From NCBI GenBank assembly GCA_038277395.1, contig CM076197.1, forward strand, positions 71,829,348 through 71,893,347: a stretch of 64,000 nucleotides of DNA, read 5' to 3'. The notes beneath the pieces are model-generated. The model saw only the letters and a program-made list of their open reading frames with translations. It had not been told where the DNA came from and made no database searches. A program made the translations under genes and the position numbers. The first letter of the stretch is position 1. Every line of letters starts with the position of its first letter. Positions 47,650 through 59,305 of this stretch are shown one piece after another. Source of the DNA: Dryocosmus kuriphilus. Its lineage: Eukaryota > Arthropoda > Insecta > Hymenoptera > Cynipidae.

Positions 47650-49180
47650 AAGAAAGAATGTATTACAAAGAAACATCGAAAATGTTTTACCAAGTCATAT
47701 TCATAAAAAAATTTTTGATTTAGAATCAATTAAAGCTAACAGACTTTTTGAATTTCACAAGAACAATTGTAAATCAAAATTTGAAAGTCTCATCGGAGAA
47801 AGAGAGAACAGTCTAATTTCTGACGATAAACAAATTTCGCTTGACAATCAAGAAATTAACCAAAAAGATAAGTGGCTCATTAATTTGACTGATATAGAAA
47901 ATCCTCCTTGTGTTTCTAGAACAGCTGGTTTAGGAAAAAATTGTGGTATTCTTATTCCTATCAATCAACTTCCCATAAAACATTTAACTGCGGATTTTGA
48001 CTTGAACATTCGTAACATAAAAGTGGAAGAAAGGAACGAATCACGATTAAAATTTGTTAATTGCATAAATAACTTTTCACAACAACAACACCTACACATA
48101 AACTCACCGAATCAGTTACAGAAACAAGTAATTACAGATTTTGCATCAACTAGAACCTTTCTAAAAAATAACCCCCAAATTTTAATTGCTAAAGCAGACA
48201 AAAGTAACACTTCCGTCGCAATGCTTAAAAGTGACAACGATGACAAAGTTTCTACTATGCTATCCGACAAAACTACTTATAAACTACTAAATAAAGATCC
48301 AAAAAATACGATACAAACTAAAGTCAATGACCTAGTCAAAAATTGGCAAGACAAAAAATATCTCAACAAAACAACTTCATCCAATTTGAAAGCGTATAAC
48401 ACAATCGCTCCGCGAATATATGCATTACCAAAAATTCATAAACATGGTATTCCTCTCCGCCCTATCGTTTCCTTTTGTAACAGTCCCACTTAAAAACTTG
48501 CTACATATTATAGCAACACAATCTCAAAACATATTACACCGCCAACATCACGCGTAAAAAACAGTTTCGAATTCGTTCAAAAAATTCAAAACATCATTCT
48601 TCCACCTGATCACAAATTATGTTCTCTCGACGCAGTTTCATTCTTTACTAATGTTCCCGTCGGCCTCGCTATTGCGGGAGTCAAAGGCAGATGGCACGAA
48701 ATACAAGCCAACACTTCAATGCCTTGGTATGAATTTGTAAAAGGTCTAAGAATTTGTGCAAGTAACTCTTCCTTTAATTTCAAAGGCAATTCATAAAAAC
48801 AAAAATCAGGTTTTCCTATGGGCTCACCCCTTTCTCCAATCCTCGCAGATATCGCAATGAATGATCTAGAAAATCATGTTTTATCTTCTCTTCCCTTTCA
48901 ATTACCTTTTTATTTCCGGTACGTGGACGATAGAATAACCGCGATACCAACTGATCAAGTTTCAACAATTACAAAAGTCTTTATCAGTTACAACCACAAA
49001 ATTCAATTTACAATAGAAGAAGAAAATAACGGATAAATCAGTTTCCTCGACACATTGATCATAAGAGAAGGCAAATCTTCGAAAACCAATTGGTATCAAA
49101 AGCCTACAGCTTCCGATCGATACCTAGATTATCAATCACACCATCCCCATAAATACAAAGTCAATGTCATTAATACTTAG
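47650..49180 (+). pseudogene. Penelope-like reverse transcriptase, broken
   Basis: Open with only small lesions through LPSHIHKKIFDL, the LIAKADKSN segment (a Penelope 'KADKG'-type block), RIYALPKIHKHGIPLRPIVS, then TAA at 48491-48493. It continues with CSLDAVSFFTNVP (RT motif A, catalytic Asp near 48629), TAA near 48794, MGSPLSPILADIAMNDLE (motif B) and FRYVDDRI (YVDD, about 48917-48934). TAA follows at 49034-49036, then ISFLDTLIIREG. The catalytic residues are visible but the stops make it inactive. Two of the stops replace what looks like Tyr or Lys/Gly context by single changes, so decay is moderate. Confidence 0.88.
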
Positions 49181-49199
49181 TAGACAGAAGCATCCTGTT

Positions 49200-49890
49200 A
49201 TCACACAAAGATTTTCATGCAGAAAATATCAGAAAAGCTAAAGCTCTTTTAATTAATAACAATTACCCATTAGAGTATATCAACATAATAATCAACAAAA
49301 GAATTCATCATTTGCGCATAGTAAGAGAGAACACAAACACTCCCAATCGGACTGCTACAGACAACGGGATACTAACACAAGCAAACACTCTCACACAGGT
49401 CTCACACATGCCAGGACAGAATTCTACCCCTAACTCATCCTCCCCGAAATATATCTCTTTACCTTATGTTCGCGGTCTTTCAGAAAAAATGTCTGCAATA
49501 TTAAAACCTTTCAACGTAAAAACAGCATTTCGAAATGTTCGAAATCTAACTCCAATTTTTAGATAAAAAAAAGATCCCGTTCTAACAGATGATAACACAA
49601 ATGTTGTCTGCAGTATACCTTGTACAGGTTGTGAATCTGTATATATAGGCACAACAAAGCGGCCCCTTAAAATTCGGAAAAAAGAACACACTAAGGATGT
49701 TTACCAACCACCCAGAAAATGGACAGCCATGATCAAACATGCTTGGCATCAGGATCATAAATTTGACTTTGACCAACACATTGCAAGTAATCCTAAAGCA
49801 GTAAACCAGCGTACTGACACTGAAAGTCTTTCTGCATTTTACCACGCGTTACTAACCAAACTTCATACTTTAAATTCATATAGGTATTAA
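49200..49890 (+). pseudogene. Penelope-like C-terminal region with GIY-YIG endonuclease
   Basis: The connector region (NNNYPLEYINIIINKRIHHL, then YVRGLSEKMSAILKPFNV) leads to TAA at 49564-49566. Then comes CSIPCTGCESVYIGTTKR with the YIG motif, a basic RKKEH stretch and a HDHKFDFD-like block, ending at TAA near 49887-49889. The two Cys before YIG are typical of Penelope GIY-YIG domains. Only one stop interrupts this part. Confidence 0.85.
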
Positions 49891-49904
49891 GCCTAATATT
49901 ATAA

Positions 49905-50271
49905 TATGAGTCCACTTACAAAAAGCACGCAGGGGATCTGAAGCAAAAAATATATAGTAAAATTAATAGACATTTTTTACAATAAGCCTGGGGTGTATCC
50001 ACCCCAGTTTGTGTGCAGGTAAGGGTTTTAACAAGAAGTTAACATTTATTAGATCATCTCAACAATGTCATCATTCACCTATTCAGTTTTCCGTTACAGG
50101 CATGTATCGCTCCAAAAAGAAACTAAAAGCAAAAAGTGGGAAAGTGATCAAACTGTTTAGTTATTTAATTAATTGTCACAATTATTTATTAAGCCAATAA
50201 AAGTAAAATAAAATTACTCATTAAATTAAATACTCTAAATTAAAAATATAAGAAAAATTGTTTTTTGATAA

Positions 50272-50306
<35 letters not shown>

Positions 50307-50890
50307 TAATAATTTTTCGTATATACAATCAACAATTTTTTGAAAAGTAAAAAAACATTTTTTTCCAAAAAAATCCACTCTTCACCCAAAACACACGCAC
50401 ACAACCATATTGCATCTCTCTACTCTCAAACCAGTGGGTCGGCCCTTTAACCCTTGCTTGCCACACCTCCGCGGAGTAACACGCTTGCCACACCGGGGTG
50501 TCGGCCACCCCAGCCATAAAAACTGTGATAAAAAATTAACTATTGGATATTTTTCTTTGAAATTTGGTTTGGAACTTTTTCAAAGCTTACTTTAAAAGAT
50601 CATATAGGTTATATAGCCAAAAATTAAATTTGAGTCCACTAAAAAAAGCGCAGAAGCAAAAAAAAATAGAAAAATGACATTTTTTACAATAAGCCTGGGG
50701 TGTAATCCACCCCGGTGTGGCAAGTAAGGGAAAAATGACACCTATTCCAGTTTTCCTTTTTTACAATAAGCCTCCCGCCACTCCATTCCTCTAATTGTCA
50801 CAACAAAAATCTGCTGAACTCTCAAGGCATGTTGCTCCCCAAAAAAACGTAAAAGCAAAAAAGTCATTTTTAAAAGTGATCAACTGTTCA
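49905..50890. repeat. Direct repeat pair, ~260 bp, ~725 bp apart
   Basis: gagtccact(t/a) at 49908 and 50633 starts two copies sharing ttttttacaataagcctggg followed by gtgta(a)tccaccccgg-like sequence, ggtaaggg, attcagttttcc-like blocks and ctccaaaaagaaac-type ends (to about 50165 and 50890). A related c(a)ccggggtg...ccacccc piece lies at 50490-50512. The tggggtg...caccccag words form small hairpins. They could be terminal or subterminal repeats of an unidentified element, since no gene lies between them. Confidence 0.55.
50272..50314. repeat. AAT microsatellite
   Basis: About 14 aat units with one gat interruption. Confidence 0.9.
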
Positions 50891-52640
50891 GTAATCTACC
50901 GGTAAGGTGGCAATTGTAAATTCCAACTTTTATGGGTTAGTTTTTTAAAAAAAGATCAAGTTACATTTTAAGAATAATTCTCTCCAACCAAATTTCACAT
51001 GCACCTATTCCACGTTTGATTAAATGAAAGATTGAATTCAAATTATTTCAAATTTCAAAAATTAGTATATTTTTAAATAAAAATATATGTCGAAAAATGA
51101 GCTTCTACTCACTTTTTACTTCAAACTTATTCTTTTTTATTTTCTCAAAAGCAAAAAAATCGATTTCATAAAAAAAAAAAAAAAAATGTCACTTCAGGTA
51201 ATTAAATTAAGTTCCTTTGATGATTAATAATGCGTATTTCCCTAACATAATCTGAAATTAAAATTTAAATTTACGTAACATTTAGAAGCTTTATGGGTCA
51301 TTTAGACGGAAGCCACTTGAGTAGAAATCTAGCTCCTACTAATGTCCTTCACAGAGTTCTACAGCCAAATATTTCCACTTTTAGTTCTCATTTGCAAAAA
51401 CTATATGTATATCACAATCATTTCTGCATTTCCACCAGTCAAAATGCGGTTGCATAAACATAAAATATTTCCCGAAATTGATTGATAACGCAGTTTAGTC
51501 CATTTCTGTGTTTAACATCCAAGCCAATCATTTTCAGACGACAACATTAAAGCGTTCTCTTAAAATTGTAAAAACTGTAAACGCTTTAACTTGAAACATG
51601 AATTTTAAATATTTCGCCTTTCAATTTGAAATTGATAACAAAAATAAACACTTTCATTGAGACACTTTACTACTTCATTCATTATAAATAACAAAAAGTA
51701 AAAAATAAAAAATAAAACATAATAGAATGTTTTTTGACCAACTTAACTTACAGTTTATACCGTATTTTAGATGGACACTCACTCCGCCCGCGCACTTCGA
51801 AATTTGTTGAAATTATCTTTCTTTTCAGTAACTGCACATTTAGATAAAATATTGTTATAATTTGACAAAGACAATTAATTTTTGAAACTTAAGACATCTG
51901 TATTCAAAGTGCTCAATGCTCTTTTGAAATATTATGAAACAATTTCAAACTCAAACATTCAGCATATCACAGATTCGAAGTTTGCAAAATTAGACAATCT
52001 TCAAACGACGGACACTTAAAATTGTACAATTCCAAAGTAGAACACAGTAAAAACGAATACTTAAAAACGTTACACCTTAAGTTCAGTAATTAACTTATGT
52101 TCAGCAAAAATTTTTATCAGAATCTAATAGAAGGTCAATATCAGAATTTTAAAATTACATTTTTTCTGAATTTAAGTTCATCTCTGAATTCAAGTTCATT
52201 TCTCTATTTAGGATGTAAGATTTTTAAGTATTCTTTTTCACTGTGAAGCTTTCAACATTGAAGAACTTTTATTTCGAGGTCTTCAGACAAAAAAATAATT
52301 CAAACGAAACATTTGAAGGCGGAGTTTATTCAAAACTAACCAATGTTACTTTTAGCGTAATTAAAATTCGACATATTGAAAAAGAAGTACGGGCAATTGG
52401 TTATCTATTAGAACAATAAATTTGAAATTGTACACAATTGAGCGATTGTCATTTTAAATTGTTTCAATTATTTTTAAATCTAAAAGAAATCAATTTTGAA
52501 CGCTTATAATTTGAAATTATTAAACTCTTAACATCTTTCGATTTAACATGAATTGAAAATTAAAGAATTTCTTTTGGACATTGTACAAATTAAAAAGATT
52601 CCTTGCAACAAAACATATCTAAATTAAATGTGCTTATACA
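50891..52640. other. AT-rich DNA, nothing assigned
   Basis: Low-complexity AT-rich sequence dominated by gaaattt/aaattca-like words. No gene, repeat boundary or RNA recognised. Confidence 0.55.
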
Positions 52641-52708
52641 CCGCAGGCATGATTCGCGCGTATTACGCGCCTGTTTTTAGCCACTTAAGTAGCCCGTTAT
52701 GGATCAAT

Positions 52709-52761
52709 GGTGCGAGCAGTACAATAATGGCCTGAGAGGCCATTATTGTACTGCTCTCACC
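52709..52761. repeat. Perfect 20-bp hairpin (25 bp with one mismatch)
   Basis: gagcagtacaataatggcct at 52714-52733 and its exact reverse complement at 52737-52756 are separated by gag. The stem extends outward to 25 bp with one mismatch. A transcript would fold into a tight hairpin. The flanks contain related words (tacattattgtcc), suggesting a hairpin-rich element. Confidence 0.85.
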
Positions 52762-52828
52762 ACCATACATTATTGTCCTCCGTATCATTGGATCATTGAA
52801 GTAATACGTATTGTACATGATAAACCTA

Positions 52829-52857
52829 CAGACAGACAGACAGACAGACAGACAGAT

Positions 52858-52911
<54 letters not shown>
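52829..52911. repeat. Compound GACA and GA microsatellite
   Basis: (gaca)n from about 52829 to 52862, passing directly into (ga)n to 52911. Confidence 0.95.
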
Positions 52912-52917
<6 letters not shown>

Positions 52918-53206
52918 GAAAATTTTAGAAATTTTTAAATATTTCATAAATTTTCAAAAATTTCAAAAATTTTCAAAAATTATTCAAATTTCCAACAAAA
53001 TTTTAATTTGCAAAAATTTTAAAAGTTTCCAAAAGTTATCAGACGAGCAAATATCAACCGGCTCAGTAAAAATTGTACCGATTGGACTCGACACGTCAGA
53101 CCTCCCCTGCGATACATGATAATCGGGGGCACGAAACTTGCAAATCATGCCCTTGGTGTATAAAGTATAATGTACACCATGGAACTACGTTGGACATTAC
53201 ACCTTG

Positions 53207-53273
53207 TGTGTTTGCAATAATCGTCTGCGCTTCGCGCTCGTCTACGACTTGTATTGCAAACTCACACGCGGCG
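53207..53273. repeat. Imperfect hairpin with a GC-rich palindromic loop
   Basis: gtgtgtttgcaataatcgtc pairs with gacttgtattgcaaactcac, leaving a loop that contains gcgcttcgcgc. Similar cgcttcgcgc words occur in the GC-rich ends of family A. Confidence 0.65.
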
Positions 53274-53349
53274 TATAATGACCAACTTAAGATCCTTGGC
53301 GCACAATGTACTCGTTATTATATACTATATATTATCTACTATTAAATGT

Positions 53350-53813
53350 TCTCGAAATATCAAGGATATAGTGCTACTTTAATGCTTAATGTCATTTTCC
53401 GGTTTTCAAAATTTTTCTCCAGTCATTTAAATTTTCAAATTAGAAAAATACAATTTTTTGCAAAAATTTTCAATTTGTAGTTTGAAGCATTAACAAATTT
53501 GAACATTCAATTTGAAATTTCACAAAATTGAGCGATTGTCATTTGAAATTGAAATGCAAGCAATTAAATTACGAAAAAATCAAAACTTAAAATCTTCTTT
53601 AACGTCCAATTTTCAAACGAACGTTTCCCTGGTCTTAAATTTTCATAATTACAAACAAATTTTTTTTTGCTTTGTTTGCAAATATAAAATTTCAGGATCA
53701 GACGAACGTTCCTTAGTGCTTTTTATTTAGTTTCCCGAATATTCAACTCGATATCTCATTTCGTGTGGATGTAAGTTGGTTCCAAAAAGAATGACGGTAA
53801 AGTAGGAATCTTA
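53350..53813. other. AT-rich spacer
   Basis: No gene seen; a 72-codon ORF at 53512-53730 has no recognisable content. Confidence 0.5.
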
Positions 53814-53815
53814 TA

Positions 53816-54413
53816 GAGAAGCGGATCACCCCCAAAAAGTCGTCTAGAAAATGAAAAACCGACCAACCTCGGCCAAGTCGCTAAAAATAGTTTATTTTTT
53901 TATTTTCGTGGGTGCTGAATAAGAATATGACTTTTTTTTTTCTAAAGTTAGGGGAACATGGTCAAAATTGAGTTTTAACTGAAAAATGCGAAAAAAATTA
54001 TTTTCTTATTTTTGACGTTTGACTCGCTGTAACTTAGCGAATAATGAATATTTCTCTATGAAAATTTAATCACATATTCTTCAACTAATTCTTAAAGTAA
54101 CAGAAGCTGTCCGAAGTTTCCAAAATAATTTCCGTCTGAGTAAAAAATTTTGGAAATATTTTTGTTCGATTTTCCGACTTGAAACTTATCGCGTCAAAAT
54201 TTGTGTGACAAAGTTCTTAATTTCGAATTGCTGATAGTATAGTATTAAGATATACTACGCGAAGAAGTTTTTGGGAAAGTTTCAGCCCTTTATTTACAGA
54301 AGAAAAAAAGATACAGCGATTTTAACGTGAGCGCCGCGCCGTCGCCGCGCGGCTTACGCAGCGAGCGCAAAAGCCCTTTCGTAGTTGTCGTGTGCCGATC
54401 ATTCTCATTCCAG
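53816..54413. repeat. Left long TIR
   Basis: 598 bp, inverse of 55932-56511. The GC-rich 54328-54380 stretch next to the inner edge contrasts with the AT-rich remainder and could include a promoter for the internal gene, though no clear promoter motif was identified. Confidence 0.88.
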
Positions 54414-54696
54414 TAGAAAATGCTTTCATAAAGAAAAAATTTATAAAATTTAATCGGACATTTATTGCAAAATATAGTTTCTATTAAGCAATTTAATATT
54501 TACTGAGAATTCATTAGATAAATGGTAAAAATAATTTTCAATGTATGCAAACTTGAGCTAAACTGAAATTATATTTTGGCCCAATATGCTATTGGGGCAT
54601 ACAATATAAAAAATAGACGTGTTCTTGTTTATGAAAATACCGTGGTAAGTATAATCAAATTATTTTAAAATAATCCGCGCCTCAATGATTACTTTA

Positions 54697-55769
54697 GAGA
54701 AGGTTTTTAAAGAAGGTATGTTCCTATAATGAAAATAAATCAAACCTCACTAAATTTATCTGTAATTACTTGATAGAACATTTGGCAGAATACAATATAA
54801 TGGCTGGTAATGTTAAAAAAGTTTCTTTGGCTGGAGGACTTGAACCAAGAGAAAGTACGTTTGTAATCAAGCAAAATTCTGTGTTGATTGATGAAAGATT
54901 TCACTGCAATCATATTGATGCAGACACGCGTATTATTTTTCAATCGAAGTGTATCGAGTCTATTAATAGTGCTGATAAACCTCTTATAATTGAATCACTT
55001 GATACTGACGTCTTTAGTTTACTATTGACGAGCTATCTCAGTTTTGAATCAGAACGAGAATGTTGGTTTATACCGGAAAAATTGGCACCCAACTCAATCA
55101 CAGGCGTTACATCCCGATACACATACTGGTGAAAAAATTACGGAAACCATTAATTGCAGCCTTACCATCAGTTCACGCTTTAACTGGCTGCGACACTACG
55201 TCAGCGTTCTTTTATATTGGAAAGAAATCTGTTTATTCTTCTTTGAATAAAATGGCAGATGTGGTATTAAATAGTCTGACAAATTTATTAACGCTTGACT
55301 CAAAGTCTGCTATAGAGGTTGTGAGTAATTTTGTATCTATGTTGTATGATCCTACAAAAAAATCAAAAGCAGCACGGCATTCGATAAATTCTTTAAGATA
55401 TCACATTGCAATCGAAAAAATTATTTCGACGATAAAGTACCTCCGTCACAGCCTGCTTTAGAACAGCACATATTGAGAGCCTTATGGCAGATAAATGAAT
55501 GGAATCAAGCAACAGAACCAATGACTGAATCAAATGATATAACGAGTCATGGCTGGATTGTTGAAAATGGTTCAGTATTCACTACTTATTACGAAGGAAT
55601 TACTGCTATGAAGCTCTTACAAAAGTATTTTTGTTCCTGTTCTAGCAAATCTCCGTGTTCAACTGAAATATGTACTTGTCGACAAAATAATTTACAGTGC
55701 TGCGACATATGTTCATGTAAAAAGTCTTGTACAAATCGAAATGATATTGTACCTAATGAAACTGAATAA
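54697..55769 (+). pseudogene. Truncated XPG/FEN1-like (PIN-fold) nuclease with CXC-like tail
   Basis: Three adjoining frames together give one protein-like reading. HIDADTRIIF (54911-54940) has the acidic EAD-type block and ESLDTDVFSLL (54992-55024) the DxD block. HALTGCDTTSAFF (55174-55212) has a GCD block. This order (acidic, DxD, GCD) is that of the XPG-I region of FEN1/XPG nucleases; equivalence is my inference. Then come PPSQPALEQHI and SHGWIVENGS, and a Cys-rich tail with CSCSSKSPC, CTCRQNNLQCC and CSCKKSC, resembling tesmin/TSO1-type CXC repeats. I recall similar uncharacterised proteins from cnidarians and arthropods. Frameshifts occur near 55112-55135 and 55445-55460. The N-terminus appears missing: the frame is closed by TAG just upstream of 54697. 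Confidence 0.65.
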
Positions 55770-55931
55770 AATTGTTATATGAAAAGTACATGTAATTTCA
55801 ATATATTCTTAAATTTCATCCTAGTCAATACTTTGCGCTCATTTTATTCAAAGAGGCACTTTATTCTGATAAATAGTTTTGGTAACAGCAAGTTCAAATA
55901 ATAAAATATAAAGTGTCGATAGAATTGATTG

Positions 55932-56511
55932 CTGGAACGATGATGAATAGCACACAATAGCTACGATGGGCTTTTGCGCTCACCGCGTAAGCCGTGCGGT
56001 GACGGCGCTCTCGTTAAAATCGCTGTATCTTTTTTTATACTGTAGATAAAGGACTGAAACTTTCCCAAAAACTTCTTCGCATTGTATATTTTAATACTAT
56101 ACTATCAGCAATACGAAATTAAGAACTTTGTCACACAACTTTCACGCAATAAGTTTAAAGTCGGAAAATCGAAAAAAATTTTTCCAAAATTCTTTACTCA
56201 GACGGGAATTATTTTGGAAACTTCGCACGCTTCTGTTACTTAGAGAATTAGTTGAAGAATATGCGATTAAATTTTCATACAGAAATATTCATTATTCGCT
56301 AAGTTACAGCGAGTCAAACGTCAAAAATAAGAAAATAATTTTTCTCGCAATTTTCAGTTAAAACTCAATTTTGACCATATATAACTTTAGAAAAAAAAAT
56401 AAATATCATATTCTTATTCAGCACCCTCGAAAATATAAAGATAAACTATTTTTAGCGATTTGATCGAGATTGGTCGGTACATGAAAAAAAAACGGGGGTG
56501 ATCCGCTCCTC
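55932..56511. repeat. Right long TIR
   Basis: 580 bp, inverse of 53816-54413, including gggcttttgcgctcaccgcg near its inner edge and gggggtgatccgctcctc at its outer end. Confidence 0.88.
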
Positions 56512-56513
56512 TA

Positions 56514-58019
56514 TTATGACGTATGCATGTGTTACATGGCCTTCAATTTGACCAATTTGGAAAGAATTAATTTAGTCTGTAGTTATTCCATGATTGATTA
56601 CATTTGAAATTAGTTTTCTACTTTAAATTGGAGACTTGGAATTGAATAATCAAAAGGCTCTATCAATTTTAAGGTTTATTAAATACAAACTCTCGATTTC
56701 TGAATACTCCATTTCAAATGGCTAATTTTGCACCTTAAATCTGAAATTTAAAAAAACTTAAACTATTTGTGCTTGCAAACAGATATAGAAAAAAGTCACA
56801 TAATTTTTTAATTAAAATTGAAAAAAATTAGCTTAACAGTCAAACTAGTTTTTAATTTCCTAGGCTAATATTCAGACAACACCGAAGATTAAGCAACAAA
56901 CATTTTTTTTTAATTCCATGTTTTTCATGAACTAAAAACAAAGTTCACGCCTTTTTAAAAATGCAATACCTTTTCCAGCTTTTCCGGATACTGTACAGCA
57001 ACCCCACTTATGCAATTTAAAAATGATTTTACACCTATCCTCTCCAATATTGCATACGATGCAAAATATGAAATAAACTAATAAAAAAATATTTTAAGAC
57101 CAGCAAATGTGATAAGTGCTAGTTGGGAGGATCATCGTTGAAATCTCCGCGAACACATCTACTTCCTCGATCCAGGATTTATCGCTTCTCGCGTAATCGA
57201 ACTGGAATGGCTGATTCCTTTCGCTGGTGTGTTTCCATTTGCAATTTTCCCCCTTAGCTGCATCATCTTCCTCGTTGAGACTACTTGCAACCTACGCCCT
57301 TGGAATACCGAATTTTGTACATAAACTACTAAGCTGTCAACGCAACGGGTATGGTAGCTTTACCGAGGAAGTTTCAAGAGAGAAGATTTAGCCGCGCGCC
57401 CCGAGAATGGGTAGTATTTGACAACCCTCTTAGATTTTGCATCCGTACTTCCTTCTAAAGTTTGGCTAAGACGAGGTCCAAGTGCATCGGTCTTAGAAGG
57501 TGGATCCAATTATCTCTATATTGGTTGAGTCAAGTAAAGCACATTGCGTCTCTGGGAATATCTGTAGCTGAACGCGGTGCGATTATAGGTAAAACGATTT
57601 AGAGGATAACGACATAGGTACACGCCTCACGAGTCGAGGCACCAGTCGGCCATTAACGTCACTTACGAAGCCCAGCAATTTCATGAAATCCCAATTCTCT
57701 CCTCTGGGACACGACGCGACGTCGCGCAAAACTTCCTCAATGTGGAAAAGCGCGAATACCTACCTCCTCCTGCGTGAGACGTGAATTCGTCGCTAGATTT
57801 CATTATCTGATCGCAAAGCCACTACATATACGATGAACAGTGTCTTTTTCTTATACAGAAGAGGAAATTAACGCACAAATAAGAAGGAAATAGGGAATGG
57901 TGGTATGCAAGAATAATAAAGAGTCTGAAAAATATGTGCCTTTAATTAAAGAAATCATTACAATCATTTTTCAGGGTTTCGTAGCCCCGGGCAGAAACCC
58001 TTATACTTTCGGTCAGGTT
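56514..58019. other. Unassigned DNA with a GC-richer unique stretch (57100-57860)
   Basis: 56514-57100 is AT-rich with nothing recognised. 57100-57860 is clearly GC-richer and not repetitive within the window (for example ccgcgcgccccgagaatggg, gacacgacgcgacgtcgcgc). No frame stays open beyond about 60 codons, so it is not obviously coding. It could be a non-coding exon, a regulatory region or an old insertion. Confidence 0.4.
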
Positions 58020-59305
58020 TCCGTCCGTCCATTCGTTTTACCGTTGCTAAGGTTTGTTATTGACCGTTGTTAAGGGTTGTCATTGAACGTTCCTAAGGAT
58101 TGCTATTTATTGACCGTTGCTAAGGATTGCTATTGATTGTTGCTAAAGGGTTGTTATTTACCGTTGCTGAGGGTTGTTATTGACCGTTGCTAAACGTTTT
58201 TATTGACTGATTTTAAGGGTATTTATTGACCGTTGCTAAGTGTTGTTATTGACCGTTCCTAAGGGTTGTTTTTGACCGTTGCTGAGGGTTGTTATTGACC
58301 GTTGCTGAGGGTTGTTATTGACCGTTGCTAAAGGTTTTTATTGACTGATTTTAAGGGTATTTATTGACCGTTGCTAAGTGTTGTTATTGACGTTGCTAAG
58401 GGTTCTCATTGACTGTTCCTAAGGATTGTTATTTATTGATCGCTGCTAAGGATTGCTATTGACTGTTGCTAAAGGGTTGTTATTTACCGTTGCTGAGGGT
58501 TGTTATTGACCATTGCTAAAGGTTTTTATTGACTGATTCTAAGGGTATTTATAGACCGTTGTAAGTGTTGTTACTGACCGTTGCTAAGGGTTGTTTTTGA
58601 CCGTTTCTAAGAATTGTTTTTGACCGTTTCTAAGGATTATTTTTGGCCGTCTCTAAGAGTTTTTATTGGCTGTTGCTAAGGGTTATTATTGCTTGTTGCT
58701 AAGGGTTGTTATTGACTGATTCTAAAAGTATTTATTGACCGTTGCTACGGGTTTTCATTGAACGTTCCTAAGGATTGTTATTTATTGACCGTTGCTAAGG
58801 ATTGCTGTTGATTGTTGCTAAAGGGTTGTTATTGACCATTGCTAAAGGTTTTTATTGACATTGGCTGTTGCTAAGAGTTATTATTGGTTGCTGCTAAGGG
58901 TTGTTACTGACTGATTCTAAGAGTATTTATTGACCGTTGCTAAGTGTTGTTGTTGAATGATGCTAAGGGTTGTTATTGCCCGTTGCTAAGGGTTGTTATT
59001 GACCGCCGCTAAGGATTGCTATTGATCGTTGCTGAAGGTTTGTTATTTACCGTTGTAGAGGATTGGTATTGGTTGTTATTAAGGGTTGTTATTAAACCTT
59101 GCTAAGGGTATTTATTGATCGCTGATAAAGGGTTGTTATTGACTTTTGCCAAGGATTTTTATTGACCGCTGCTAACGGTTTGTATTGACCACTGATAAGG
59201 GCTATTATTGAATGTTTCTAGAGGATGTTAATTAGCGTTGCTAAGGGATGTTATTAAACGTCTATAGGGGTGTTACTTATCGTTTCTAATGGATGTTATC
59301 GACCT
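58020..59305. repeat. 23-bp minisatellite, about 55 units
   Basis: Unit close to ttgttattgaccgttgctaaggg, repeated with substitutions and small indels from about 58020 to 59305. Longer variants (ttgactgattctaagggta) recur at intervals (near 58205, 58343, 58533, 58710, 58910), indicating duplication of multi-unit blocks. No ORF runs through it. Flanks are unique AT-rich DNA. Confidence 0.93.

Larger units (their letters stand above)
47650..49890 (+). mobile_element. Penelope-like element 2 (RT and GIY-YIG)
   Basis: A nearly full-length coding region of a Penelope-like retroelement: N-terminal region, RT core and C-terminal GIY-YIG endonuclease in order on the plus strand, with several stops and frameshifts. 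Terminal repeats were not identified; a ~260-bp direct repeat begins just downstream at 49905. Its GIY-YIG sequence is clearly different from that of element 1 (31638-31931), so two lineages are present. Confidence 0.85.
53816..56511 (+). mobile_element. 2.7-kb element with ~590-bp terminal inverted repeats and a nuclease-like gene
   Basis: The left TIR 53816-54413 and the right TIR 55932-56511 are inverted copies over nearly 600 bp with moderate divergence. The ends read GAG(A/G)AGCGGATCACCCCC and are bounded by TA. Shared inner landmarks are gacgtttgactcgctgtaac, aagttcttaatttcg and gatacagcgattttaacg. A GC-rich inner boundary (left gcgccgcgccgtcgccgcg) is also shared. The only gene (54697-55769) shows the motif order of XPG/FEN1-type nucleases plus a Cys-rich tail, not a recognised transposase. 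I cannot place the element in a named superfamily. Confidence 0.85.

Noticed and set aside
58020..59305. CRISPR array or interstitial telomere
   Set aside because: Units are directly adjacent with no unique spacers, this is eukaryotic DNA, and the 23-bp unit is not a telomeric repeat.
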